A DNA stretch of 47,004 nt from Bacteroidota bacterium (lineage in GTDB: Bacteria; Bacteroidota; Bacteroidia; Bacteroidales; Paludibacteraceae). The position numbers and the translations under genes were made by a program. Within the stretch, counting starts at the first letter, position 1, and every line of letters begins with the position of its first letter. The stretch is taken from contig JAUZOM010000007.1 of assembly GCA_030706465.1 (NCBI GenBank), forward strand, positions 1 to 47,004, read 5' to 3'. This document shows positions 17,870 through 28,940 of this stretch, piece by piece. The notes below the pieces were generated by a model, which did no database searches, had not been told where the DNA came from, and was given only the letters and a program-made list of their open reading frames with translations.

Positions 17870-20534
17870 TCATTTTAGTAACACCTTAGAAACATTACCG
17901 GAGACACGCACCAAATAAACTCCACTTTCTGAAGAGATTGAAATTGAAGTATTTGCAGCTATTTTACTGTAAAGAAGATTACCTGTTACTCCGTAAATAT
18001 CAACATTTTTTCCAACTGCAACGCCTTGCAATTGTACGGATTGGCCAGGACCATAACATTTGACCGAATTATTTACACTCTCATTAATTCCCGTGCCTAA
18101 GCCACTTCTTTCATAAGCCCCCATATCAAAGGCTGCCCCTTGTGGGCGTGCAACTCCATCTATAGCACTTGTAACACCCGAAGCAGTTAAATCAGTTCCG
18201 GCATCAATAGCAGGACAACCGGTCATTAACTTCCAGTTAGCATTTGCCAAAGCATCAATTTGAGTTTGATCTGTTGGAACACCCTGAAAACTTGTAGGCG
18301 AAACAGAAGTATTTGTCTTGTTTATAGTCGTTACAACATTTGTTCATGAAGTTGATGTGTCAAAAGCATTATATGATATTGTTACTGTATTTGTCAAAAC
18401 TGCATTTTTGGGATTCCCCCAGAATAAGCGATTTGTCATAGAACCGGTAGCTTTCCATGTAAAATCGATAACACCACCGGTTCCTAATGTGCTATTTTGA
18501 GCAAAAGTTGAGATCAAAACCTGATAATCTGCAGTTTACAATTGAATAATACTATGATTTGTTGTTTGACAAGTATTATTAGCTACAATACAATCAACCA
18601 TTTTTATCGTTTTTTTCAAAATAGCTGCACCTGTTGCTGAAGAGTTAGTTGTTGTCAATTTGTTTCCGGCAAAAACACAATTGGTTATTGTTGCAGGAGT
18701 AGCTGCTGTTACATTTCCATTCTGCAAATACACTGCACCTCCTTCAGAATTACTGACATTTCCGGTAAAAATGCAACCTGAAATAGAGATAGGATAACCC
18801 TGAGCATCTATATACATTCCCGTGCCGCCGTTACTGCTTGTTGTAATATTACCGATAAATTGAGAATTAGTAATATTAAACCTATTACCCGCGTTGACAC
18901 TATTCCAAAGTGGACCACCTATTGCTCCACCGCCGCTTGTAGCTGCTATTGTTGTATTATTCTTTAAAATACAATTATCTACAATAACTTCACCCAGATT
19001 CACCCAGTCAATTAAGAAAATACCATCAACACAATTTGTAAGTAAGTGATCAAAATTAAGCGACATTATGAGAGTAGTTAAAGAACAGTGTATTTCCAAT
19101 CGCCGCCAACGCCCTGTTCGTGGTGTAGAAAAGCGTGTCCTTACTCACATAGTCCTGAGGTCTGATCCATTTTCCTTTCAATATCCTCCAGATTGTTTCC
19201 GCAATGTTCAGGTGCGGGGAATAAGGAGGCAGATAGAAAAGGAAAAGCCCCTTTTCTCCCACACGGAACGCAACTCCCGTATTTTATGATTGCGATGAAC
19301 CGTTGCATTGTCGAGCACCACAAACGTGTCTTTGAGCACACGGAAGGAAAATGCATCGAGGAAATCCACAACCATGTCCGCGTTGATATTTTCGGTGGTG
19401 GCGAAACCCTCATATTGATTCCTTCGGTCAATCATTCCGAAGATGTTGAGCCTTGCATTTCTTTGGGATACAATGCACACATCCTCCCCAGGCAATTGCC
19501 AACCGTAGGGAACATATCCCTCGGTACAAACGTGGCTCTCATCAGCACAGTATTGGGCAATACGCCCCTCCCTTTCCTGTTGTTCTAATTCTTGCAATTT
19601 CTCATTTCTGTACTCATAGAGTTGCGGCGAGGATATTCCCCTTGGGTGTTTTCTTATACGCTTATATCTTGCGCCATGCGGATAAAAAACGTTTGAAGGT
19701 TTGCTCACTCGCCTTTTTTCCCGTAGTCTGCTCCCAAGCGGCTACGGCTTTACCAACACTCTGTCTGTCCTGTTCTATAGCTGCACGAACAGCTTGCTCA
19801 TCTGTGCAGTCCATAATAGGTTTCCTGCCACGGCCATCACGAGTTTGCAAACCTTATATCCCTTCTGATAGAAAGCGTTTTACCCATGCATTCACAGACA
19901 CCAAACTCATTTCTGTCTGTTCTCCAACTTTTTCTGAAGACAGCCCATCCGACTTGAGAATAACTGCGCGACAACGCATTCGAAAACAGTGGTTCGTACC
20001 ATGGCGAAAACCATTCTCAATAGCGAAACGTTGGGACGCTGTTAATTCTAATTTCTTCATTTTCCCCATTGCTTTTCGTTATACTTTTATTGAGGTACAA
20101 CGTAAAGTAACCTTAAATATTGTATAAACTAATTTTGATCACTTACTTAGCTGAATTGCCTTCTATTGTACAACCTTGAATTTTTGATCCCAGATATGGG
20201 TTTAACAATCGCACCACCGGAAGCTGCACCAGTTCCTGTTTCAATTAAACAGTTATTGTTATAAACATACGAATTGATTAGTTGCCCACCCTTGATATTT
20301 AAACCGGCACCATTACCAAGTATTAGTGGTTGTACCAACAAATGAATTATTTTGTATTACACAATTTTGCATAATGGCATTTATGGAAAGTTGAGTAACA
20401 CCAACTCCATTTACAGCCGAAGCACCATTTCTTTTAAAGTTTTGAATAGTCAATCCATCAAAATATGTAGGATTAATTTTATCAGAAGTACTAAGACCAT
20501 AGTTTGCTACATTATTAGCTCCATCCAATATTGT
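17870..20534 (-). pseudogene. Parallel beta-helix repeat protein with T9SS tail, frameshifted and interrupted by an IS630 element
   Basis: Beta-helix repeats across ORFs 20313..20759 (C-terminal part), 20147..20341, 18536..19099 (to ~19038) and 17870..18250 (ending ESGVYLVRVSGNVSKVLLK). Confidence 0.8.
19041..20147 (-). mobile_element. Degenerate IS630-family insertion sequence
   Basis: 18-bp perfect TIRs agtaagtgatcaaaatta / taattttgatcacttact with TA duplications at 19039-19040 and 20148-20149. Transposase motifs DESHVCTEGY, VVLDNATVHRN, PPYSPHLNIAETIW are spread over four ORFs. Confidence 0.92.
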
Positions 20535-21198
20535 AGGATTTGAAAACTCCCATGCTCTTCCTCCCTGTGACAAACCATATCCTACAAAATGTTTTACACA
20601 TGCACCGATAAAATTTTTACTTGTGAGATCATTACCTTGATAACCTTTCACTATAGTTGAGCCAAACTCCGCATTTAATAAAAAGTCTTCTCCTAAACAC
20701 TCTGATATTCTACCCCAACGTGGATCAATTGAAACATCAACCATCTGGCTATAAGTCATTTATATTCCATAGTTTCGAGTTTCCATAGCAGCTACTGCAG
20801 CAGTTTTTGGTCAATTCTAAATCCCAAGATACAGAAGTACCAAGTTGTGTTGGAAAAAATGGTAGAAAAGCCATAAATAACATCAAACGCAAAAAGCAAA
20901 GGAATACCTAAACGAGATCCTTCAATCGCCTGTTTTTGTAATTTATTACGTTCAGTGGGTGTAAAAATACTGGTATTAACTACACAAAAAGAAACAATCT
21001 CGCCTTTTTGAATCTTCTTATACAATGTTTCATCTTGCTGTTGCAATACTGGTTGGGAAAGTTGACCAGTTTTCTCTTCAAGTGTCATTTTTGAAAGCAA
21101 AGTATTTACTTTTTTTCAATATCTATCTTATTCTCAGAAAAAATATTTATTGAAATAATTAGGCTCATTAGGATAAAAGAAAAAGTGTATTTTTTCAT
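20535..21198 (-). pseudogene. GH3 beta-glucosidase N-terminal fragment, frameshifted
   Basis: Signal peptide MKKYTFSFILMSLIISINIFSENK; LLSKMTLEEKTGQLSQ; EGSRLGIPLLFAFDVIYGFSTIF; MVDVSIDPRWGRISECLGEDFLLNAEFGSTIVKGYQG; ACVKHFVGYG. It then runs into beta-helix sequence. Confidence 0.85.
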
Positions 21199-21312
21199 TG
21201 GGAATTATATATTATTTCATCAACTTATCGAATTATAACTTAACAAATACAAGTAGAATTTTTCTATTGTTACATCAACCTAAAAGAATACGATATAACA
21301 TTGTTTTTGAGT

Positions 21313-22884
21313 CTATTTTGCCACATAATCAGCTTTCAAAATATTTTCATTTTTAAGGTCAAAAGATTCAAATATATTTATATTCGAGCTGTTTCTAAAA
21401 ACCAGACAAGCTGACTCAGGTACTTTTTGAGCTTTTACAAAGCGAATATCTGCACCTTTCACATCATCGAAGCATATTGCAGGGCGATTATCCGGATGAA
21501 TAGTATAAAATTCCACATCGTTTACTTTGATATTCTTAGCATGCCTTACAAAAAGTCCATATACAGGCATTTCTCCAAACATCCCAGGTTCCGGATATCC
21601 TTTTATATTTTCTGCAATTGTTTTATTTAAATCTTGTTTTATACCACCACCTTGATAATAAAAGTGGATATTACTCAATTCAACATCTTCAATATTATGC
21701 CCAGGTATGCCTGTAATTGTACTTACATATTTGGGATCAGCGTTATAGACCATTATATCGTTAATTTTTATTCTGCGCAATTCACCAACTAATACTCCTT
21801 CTGGACCACGCATTCGAGCTCCAAGTCGCAAAAAAATGGGATCTTTTACAATATCTCTCATGGTAATATTTGAAATGGTAATATCTTCTAAAATTGCACC
21901 GTCCACAGTTTCAAGAGCTAAGCCACGGCAATATTCAAAAATACAGTTAGTTATGGTGATTCGTTTGAATCCCCCATTCGATTCTGTTCCACATTTTATA
22001 CGACCTGTAGGCAACCCACCGTAAGGTTTATCTAATGACCGTTTATAAGTTCCATCCAACATGCTACCTTCTTCGTAACCCGACACGAAACAATTTGTTA
22101 TAGTGACGTTTTCAGTAGCTTGAGGATAACCCAAAGCATAAGTACTTTTAGGACATATTCCATCATCGCATGGTGAGTTCACATAACAATTTGAAACTCG
22201 TACATTCCGGCAACAATCAATATCCATTCCATCGCGATTAGTATCAATCTTTAAATTATCAATAGTCATATTATCAACGCCTGTTGCTAATATTGCAAAC
22301 CAGCCGCCATGAATAATGGAAATATCACGCATAATCACGTTCTTGCAACGATAAAAGCAAATAGACTTGTTGGCTGTTTGTTTAGCTGTTTGATATACAG
22401 CTTTAAATTCATCTCCATTGTCACCTTTAAAAGAAGTATATAGATTTTTACCATCAATCAATCCGGTTCCAATAATGGATACATTCTCAATATTATAGCC
22501 ATAAATTAAACTGTTTTTGAAATGGCTGTGACCATAATCCTGATAAATTGTATTAACACTTAATTCTTCATCATCATAATCATTTTCCGCACAAACAGGT
22601 GCTGCCACGATAGTAGCACCTTGGTCAATACAAAGACAAATATTGCTTTTCAACCGAATGGAACCACTTAAATACTTTCCAGCCGGAACAAAAACTGTCC
22701 CACCACCATCAGCGGAAGCTACTTCAATGGCTTTATTAATTGCCTTACTGTCTAAATTTTTTCCATTACCTTTTGCTCCATAATCTTTTACATTAAAGTA
22801 AATTGAACTAGCGCTAGCATTACAAATAGAAAAAATTGTTATTAGAATTACAATAAAACTTGATTTACTAAAAACTGTTTGCAT
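21313..22884 (-). CDS. GH28 polygalacturonase-like protein
   Basis: Pectate_lyase_3-like N-terminus YFNVKDYGAKGNGKNLDSKAINKAIEVASADGGGTVFVPAGKYLSGSI; NRDGMDIDCCRNVRVSNCYVNSPCDDGICPKS. Confidence 0.88.
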   Translation of the reverse strand: MQTVFSKSSFIVILITIFSICNASASSIYFNVKDYGAKGNGKNLDSKAINKAIEVASADGGGTVFVPAGKYLSGSIRLKSNICLCIDQGATIVAAPVCAENDYDDEELSVNTIYQDYGHSHFKNSLIYGYNIENVSIIGTGLIDGKNLYTSFKGDNGDEFKAVYQTAKQTANKSICFYRCKNVIMRDISIIHGGWFAILATGVDNMTIDNLKIDTNRDGMDIDCCRNVRVSNCYVNSPCDDGICPKSTYALGYPQATENVTITNCFVSGYEEGSMLDGTYKRSLDKPYGGLPTGRIKCGTESNGGFKRITITNCIFEYCRGLALETVDGAILEDITISNITMRDIVKDPIFLRLGARMRGPEGVLVGELRRIKINDIMVYNADPKYVSTITGIPGHNIEDVELSNIHFYYQGGGIKQDLNKTIAENIKGYPEPGMFGEMPVYGLFVRHAKNIKVNDVEFYTIHPDNRPAICFDDVKGADIRFVKAQKVPESACLVFRNSSNINIFESFDLKNENILKADYVAK

Positions 22885-22900
22885 GATTAAATAATTAATT

Positions 22901-23127
22901 TAACGTGAGTTCGATATAAGAAATTATATGTTTGTCGCTATATTGCTTAAAAATAAGGTAATAAGTTTTTAAAACCTTATCTTAAACTGATACTAAGGTG
23001 AATATCTATGAAAATAAGGTCTAAACCTTAGTGGCCTGATAAGATTTCACCAAACAAAACCTTATTATATTATTCAACTAATTGTTTTATAGGGTATTGC
23101 GTGTTTACTTATGTCGAACTCACGTTA
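22901..23127. mobile_element. MITE copy 2, 227 bp
   Basis: Same ends and interior as 3316..3543, few substitutions plus a 1-bp indel; flanked by ATT/ATT. Confidence 0.92.
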
Positions 23128-23218
23128 ATTTAAAATATAAAGTAACTGCAGCAATAAAATAATTTGGATAAAGGAGTCTGCCACATTATAATATTGAATA
23201 GAAGATAAAAATCCAGTT

Positions 23219-24253
23219 TAACGTGAGTTCGATATAAGAAATATATAAAATGGTTAGCATAATTCAGACATAATTATTATCTTTATAGTGTTGAAATACA
23301 AATATATAACTAAAGTTCATCACTATGCTAACCACTAACGAAATTACTGAAATTTTCTATTTATGCGATGATTTTTTCAAAAGAATTTGACAAATCATAC
23401 AAAAAACACATTTTACAAGCAGACAACGGTAAAAGAACCAGAAATAAGCCTAGAAGGCTCTCTCATAGCGAAGTAATGACCATCCTAATATCCTTTCATT
23501 TAGGAGGATATAGGAATTTGAAACATTACTATTTGTTTTATGTAAGTCAACATTTGAACATGGAATTTCCTCAATTGGTATCTTATAATCGTTTTGTTGA
23601 ACTACAACAACAAGTTGCTTTCCCATTGGTGCTATTTTTAAAGCTGTGCAGAATGGGTCAATGTACTGGTATCAGTTTCGTTGATTCAACTCCACTTAAA
23701 GCTTGTCATATTAAAAGAGAGAAACAGAATAAAGTGTTTTTAGGTATTGCCGAGAAAGGCAAAAGTACCACTGGCTGGTTCTTTGGTTTTAAGCTACATA
23801 TTATTAATGACAAAGGTGAAATCCTTAGCTTTGTCATTACTCAAGGCAATGTGGATGACCGTGAACCTCTTAATTATGAATCATTTATAAATGCAGTCTT
23901 TGGCAAACTATATGCTGATAGAGGATATATTTCCCAAACACTTAGAGATATTTTATTTGTAGATGGTATTCATTTAGTTACAAAACTGAGAAACAATATG
24001 AAAGGCGGTGAAATCCCTTTGCAAGACAGAATAAACCTTCGGAAAAGAGCTGTAATTGAATCTGTTAACGATGAACTGAAAAATATATGTCAGATTGAAC
24101 ATACAAGACATCGTTCGTTTACTAATTTCATTACAAACTTGATTGCTGGTTTGCTTGCATATAGCTTTTTACCTAAGAAACCATCTATTCATGCTGAAAG
24201 AGTTGACTCTTTGCAACTCGTTTTATTTTAATCCTTATGTCGAACTCACGTTA
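23219..24253 (+). mobile_element. IS982-family insertion sequence, 1035 bp
   Basis: TIRs taacgtgagttcgatataag / cttatgtcgaactcacgtta, flanked by GTT/GTT; encodes IS982-type transposase. Confidence 0.94.
23325..24231 (+). pseudogene. IS982-family transposase, N-terminus out of frame with the rest (frameshift at a T6 run)
   Basis: MLTTNEITEIFYLCDDFFKRI* precedes the main ORF (23368..24231) carrying SFVDSTPLKACHIKR, GKSTTGWFFGFKLHIINDKGEILSFVITQGNVDDR, ADRGYIS, QIEHTRHRS. Confidence 0.8.
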
Positions 24254-24276
24254 GTTTAAGATAAACCTGATTTAAT

Positions 24277-26694
24277 TCATTGATTTTTTGTGAATAGATT
24301 AAATTTTAGAGTATCGATTTTTTCTGATTTCAGTTCAACGAAAATTTTGCCTTCCAATTCTGAACTTTTTACAGTCAACAGCAATTTACCTTTATAAGCT
24401 TCACGGATGTTAGTCTTAAAAATTCCCAAATACGACATATTGCCTGTATCTATCCCTTCTAATGACCCTGCGCCTGTAACATTTACAGTAATAGAGTTTG
24501 AAGCATCAACCACTGAAATTCCATTTTTATCAACTATAGTAATTTCAATAAATGAAAAGTCTTCACCATTGGCTAATAATGTATTCTTTGAAATTCTGGC
24601 CACCATTTTTGTTGCTTCAAAAGATGTTTGCAAAACATCTTCGGTTACTTTTTTATTGGCATTATAACCTACTGCTTTAATTGTACCTGCTTTATAAATT
24701 AGCGGCCAAGATGCTGTATATGTATTTTTATCAACATTTTTCTTTCCGAATGATTGATTATTCAGCAGCAACTCTACCTGATCACAGTTTGAATATATAT
24801 TTACCTTTAATGAATCTGTTGATTCCCAATTCCATTTTGACTCAATGCTTGATTTTCTTTTTCCTAATTGCTGAATTGCAAGTTTAACCGTTGGTTTGTT
24901 ACTCCAAAAACTCTTATAAAGATAATATTCTGGCTTTTCGAAGCCTGCAATATCAATTAATGCTGATGTCCATCCACGTTCAGGATATTTTTTAGACTCA
25001 CCGAGATAATCAAGCCCAATCCAAACAAATCCTCCAACAACATAATCGTTGTCTCTATATGCTACAAAATTTTGAGCTGACTTTCCTGTTTCAGTTCCAA
25101 CGCACAATTTATCAAGGCGTTTGGTATGTTCCTGCTCATACATTTTTTCTTTAAAATGACGATCAATATAATTATATCCTGAGATATCCAGAGCATCGAT
25201 AAATCCATTATTAGTTGCATCCATGTATTGATCACAGCCAGAAGTAACTGGCCGTGTATTATCCTCAGTGTGACAAATATTAACTAACCTTTGAACTGTT
25301 TTATAACCTTCAGCATCTTTCTGATCCGGAATTTCATTTCCAATACTATACATGACAATTGAAGGATGATTTCTGTCTCGCTGGAGCATGGTTCTCAAGT
25401 CGGTTTCACTCCACTGGTTAAAGTAAAGATGATAACCATTTGGAGCTTTACCTTGATTATTAGCTGTATAATCATAGGACCACCCTTTTGTCCACTCATC
25501 AAAAGCCTCATCCATCACGTAAAATCCGATTGAGTCGCATAAGTCATAAAACTCAGGAGCAAAAGGGTGATGTGCAGTACGCAAAGCATTACATCCCATC
25601 TCTTTGAGTTTCATTAAGCGTTGATGCCAAACCTGAATAGGTACAGCTGTTCCGAAAGAGCCCATATCTTGATGAACACAAACACCTTTCAATTTTTCAG
25701 ATTTACCATTAACAAACAAACCTTTATCCTTTATGTATTCAAGTTTTCGAATGCCAAACGATGTAATCTGATCATCAACTAACTGACCATCTATCAGAAT
25801 TTCACTTTTCAAAGAATAAATTGCAGGTGAGTCAATTGACCACAGTTTTGGATTAGAGATTTCAATTTGTTGGTTAAGCTGATTGATTGAAGTGTAATTA
25901 ATACATTCTTTTTCAGTCTCAGTGCGCCCAATCTCGTCACCATGTTTATTAATTATAGTTGATCGAAAAAGTAGTTTTCCTACTTTCCTTTGAGGATTCG
26001 AGTACCAAATGTCTCTTTTATTATGATTAAATTCTTCTGTCGAGAAGAAGTTTGATACAAAATTATACGCTATTTTAACGACCGCTTTTTCTTTATTTGC
26101 TTCAGGAGTTGTTACGAAAACTCCGTTTGAATTATCAAAATGAACAAAATTAGTAGCAATAAGCCATACGTTACGATAAATTCCTGAACCTGTATACCAG
26201 CGGGTTGATTCATTCAACGAATTATCAACACGAACTGCAATAGTATTTACAGCATTTTCATTTTCATTAATAAACTTTGTCAAGTCATATTGAAAAGTGG
26301 TATAACCATACGGATAGTGTCCCAGGAAATGCCCGTTTATCCAAATGTCGCTGTTCATATAAATCCCATCGAATTGGATAACTATTTGTTTGTTTATCAT
26401 TGATTCGGGCAAAGTGAAAGATTTCCGGTACCATCCGAAACCAATAGGAAAAAAACCACCGGAAGTACCAGTCGATTTATCGAAATCTCCTTCAATACTC
26501 CAATCGTGAGGCAATGAAAGATTGCGCCATGATGTATCATTGAGTATTGAATCTCTAAACTCTGGTGAATCTCCAAGTTTAAATTTCCAGTCTGAATTAA
26601 ATAATACTTTTTGACGAATTTGGGTTGCAGGAGCAGCTGATAATGAAAATTTCAGAAACAGAGAAAGAACAATAATGATTTTAATTCTATTCAT
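24277..26694 (-). CDS. GH2 family beta-galactosidase-like enzyme
   Basis: Start MNRIKIIIVLSLFLKFSLSAAP; LPHDWSIEG, GVCVHQDMG, LRTAHHPFAPEFYDLCDSIGFYVMDEAFDEW, SIGNEIPD. Confidence 0.93.
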   Translation of the reverse strand: MNRIKIIIVLSLFLKFSLSAAPATQIRQKVLFNSDWKFKLGDSPEFRDSILNDTSWRNLSLPHDWSIEGDFDKSTGTSGGFFPIGFGWYRKSFTLPESMINKQIVIQFDGIYMNSDIWINGHFLGHYPYGYTTFQYDLTKFINENENAVNTIAVRVDNSLNESTRWYTGSGIYRNVWLIATNFVHFDNSNGVFVTTPEANKEKAVVKIAYNFVSNFFSTEEFNHNKRDIWYSNPQRKVGKLLFRSTIINKHGDEIGRTETEKECINYTSINQLNQQIEISNPKLWSIDSPAIYSLKSEILIDGQLVDDQITSFGIRKLEYIKDKGLFVNGKSEKLKGVCVHQDMGSFGTAVPIQVWHQRLMKLKEMGCNALRTAHHPFAPEFYDLCDSIGFYVMDEAFDEWTKGWSYDYTANNQGKAPNGYHLYFNQWSETDLRTMLQRDRNHPSIVMYSIGNEIPDQKDAEGYKTVQRLVNICHTEDNTRPVTSGCDQYMDATNNGFIDALDISGYNYIDRHFKEKMYEQEHTKRLDKLCVGTETGKSAQNFVAYRDNDYVVGGFVWIGLDYLGESKKYPERGWTSALIDIAGFEKPEYYLYKSFWSNKPTVKLAIQQLGKRKSSIESKWNWESTDSLKVNIYSNCDQVELLLNNQSFGKKNVDKNTYTASWPLIYKAGTIKAVGYNANKKVTEDVLQTSFEATKMVARISKNTLLANGEDFSFIEITIVDKNGISVVDASNSITVNVTGAGSLEGIDTGNMSYLGIFKTNIREAYKGKLLLTVKSSELEGKIFVELKSEKIDTLKFNLFTKNQ

Positions 26695-26731
26695 AATGCG
26701 TTTTTCAATAAATAATATCTTGTAAAATGAG

Positions 26732-28912
26732 TTATTCAACAACAAATTCTCTTATACTTTTTACAAATTCAGCATCTACAACTATCTCGGCTTCAAGTTT
26801 GTATTTCCCTTTCAGGTTTGGAATTTTCAAAGTTGTAATATCAACCTCTTTACTTAATGATTTAACGTTGGCATTTATCGATTGGATGACGGATTTATTC
26901 TCCAGATTAAACAACGAAAGTTTTATAACTCCATTCCAGTCGTTGTAAGTATCGTTAATAATATTTATCGGGATTTTCAATTCAGCGCCTGCAATTACTT
27001 TTTCATCCCAGAAATTAATCATTATTCCAACCGGACTAAATGCCTGACGTACATACTGATAAAAGTATGGTTCATATTTCAGGTTTTTCACGTCTTGAAA
27101 ATTATCACAAGTCAAACCACGAGGCGGTTTCGGGTGTGAATATGTCAATGCACAGAAATTCATTAATCCTGCAAATTTTCGGCTTGAACGCCAAAACTCA
27201 GTTTCCATTCCAAGTATTTTGGCGAAAACTTCCAATCGTTTTTGAGGTGTATTTGCTTCTGGAAAGAGATTTTTATAAATCACATCCGTCAGAACGGTTG
27301 TTGAACCATCACGATTCAACCATAACCACCCGTATTCATTGTTAATTATTGGATTGTTTGTTCGTGGTTTATTTGAAGCAAAATTTGGTCCTGATGCATT
27401 TTTCTCTTCTTTAAAAAGATAGTTCAAAAGTCCATTTGGAAAATCAATATTTTTTCCTTCCTTTAATTTAGCATAGGTCGGATAGAGGAGGTATGGGTGA
27501 GTCTCCATAACGTCTGATTGGCTTGCGGGTGAAGCCCAGCCATTGTCCCACGGTCGGTTTGAAAGATCCAGTGTACGAACTTTATTAATGGCAATAGCAG
27601 TGCTATCATAAACAGACTCATTCTGTGCATCCCAAATTACAACGCTTGGATGATTCCAGCGTTCTTTCATCCAGCTTGAGAATTCATTTGCAAGCAAATC
27701 CGAAGTTAACCCATCCGATTTGCCCTTATGCCCTTTCCAGATCGGGTATTCGTCCTGAATAAGAAAACCGAGACTATCAGCAATTTCATACCATCTTTCA
27801 GGTGGAAAACCTAATGTTGGGCGATAACTGTTCCAATGCATATCTTTAAAACTTTTGTGCAAGTCTGTTACCCATTTATAATCCCAGGGTAGATTTCCCC
27901 GTTCGGAGTCTTCAAAAAATCTGAAAAGACAGATATTAGTACCTCTTAGATAATAAGGTTTCCCATTTAATAAAACTTTGCCTGTGGATGTGATAAAAGA
28001 TCGCATTCCAAAGCGTGTTACTAAATTGTCAGTTCCTGTAGAAAGTTCCAAATCATAAAGAAATGGAGTTTCTGGCGACCATAATTTACAATCCGGAATA
28101 TCAATTTTGAAATCAACTACATTTTTTGTACCTGTAGCAACAACTTTCTTTGAAATTGATTCTCTCACTGAATAGATTAATTTAGTTGGAGTTTTTTCTT
28201 TGCTTTTATTAATTAATGCAACAACCCGAACTTGTTTATTTACAATATCAGGAACAATTTGAACATTTGAAATGAACGAAGAACCTGTCAAAATCAGTTT
28301 TACATCATCGTAAATCCCCGGTACAAAATAGAATTTTTCAAAATCATCTCCACGTACAATGGTATTTGGCAAATTGTTCCGGCAACCTACAGAGATGATA
28401 ATTTCATTTTCAGCACTTTTTTTATTCAAAAAAGGTTTGATGTTTACATAAGTCGGTGAAAAGTTATAGTAGTTTTCGCCAGCCATTTTTCCATTTACGA
28501 ATACTCTGGTGTGATACATGGCTTTGTTTATTTTCAAAATCACCACATCGCTGTTTTTTACATTTATACTGATTTTTTTCTTATACCAATACACTGCATC
28601 GTTGTAATACCAGCTCTCGTTGGTTTCAATCTTTTCAAGTGATTTTGCGTTTGAAACGGAACTTGTTGCCGCAACTGTTAAATCGAGTTTTTTATCTGAA
28701 AATGTTGGTAAAGTATCTATGGCTGGAATTGCCATATCAACTAATCCTGGTACGATTACATTCGATTTAAATTCATTTGGAATATCTGATTTTATATTTG
28801 TTTTGGCAATTTGCCAAATACCATTTAAGCTTATTTCTTTTCGTTGTGCTGCAAGAAAAGTGAAATTTGAAAAAGGAAGTAAAATTAAAAATACTATAAT
28901 TATTTTTTTCAT
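26732..28912 (-). CDS. GH2-related glycoside hydrolase
   Basis: Signal peptide; GH2-like sandwich and catalytic regions (RGTNICLFRFFEDSERGNLPWDYKWV, LGFLIQDEYPIW, SVVIWDAQNES). Confidence 0.82.
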   Translation of the reverse strand: MKKIIIVFLILLPFSNFTFLAAQRKEISLNGIWQIAKTNIKSDIPNEFKSNVIVPGLVDMAIPAIDTLPTFSDKKLDLTVAATSSVSNAKSLEKIETNESWYYNDAVYWYKKKISINVKNSDVVILKINKAMYHTRVFVNGKMAGENYYNFSPTYVNIKPFLNKKSAENEIIISVGCRNNLPNTIVRGDDFEKFYFVPGIYDDVKLILTGSSFISNVQIVPDIVNKQVRVVALINKSKEKTPTKLIYSVRESISKKVVATGTKNVVDFKIDIPDCKLWSPETPFLYDLELSTGTDNLVTRFGMRSFITSTGKVLLNGKPYYLRGTNICLFRFFEDSERGNLPWDYKWVTDLHKSFKDMHWNSYRPTLGFPPERWYEIADSLGFLIQDEYPIWKGHKGKSDGLTSDLLANEFSSWMKERWNHPSVVIWDAQNESVYDSTAIAINKVRTLDLSNRPWDNGWASPASQSDVMETHPYLLYPTYAKLKEGKNIDFPNGLLNYLFKEEKNASGPNFASNKPRTNNPIINNEYGWLWLNRDGSTTVLTDVIYKNLFPEANTPQKRLEVFAKILGMETEFWRSSRKFAGLMNFCALTYSHPKPPRGLTCDNFQDVKNLKYEPYFYQYVRQAFSPVGIMINFWDEKVIAGAELKIPINIINDTYNDWNGVIKLSLFNLENKSVIQSINANVKSLSKEVDITTLKIPNLKGKYKLEAEIVVDAEFVKSIREFVVE

Positions 28913-28940
28913 GTTTTGATTAATCAATATTTAGCAATTA

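Noticed and set aside
18318-18500. Plus-strand 60-aa ORF
   Set aside because: Antisense to beta-helix coding sequence that continues on the minus strand with frameshifts.
19068-20127. Plus-strand ORFs (19068..19289, 19193..19588, 19453..20127)
   Set aside because: Antisense to the IS630 transposase fragments; generated by its higher GC content.
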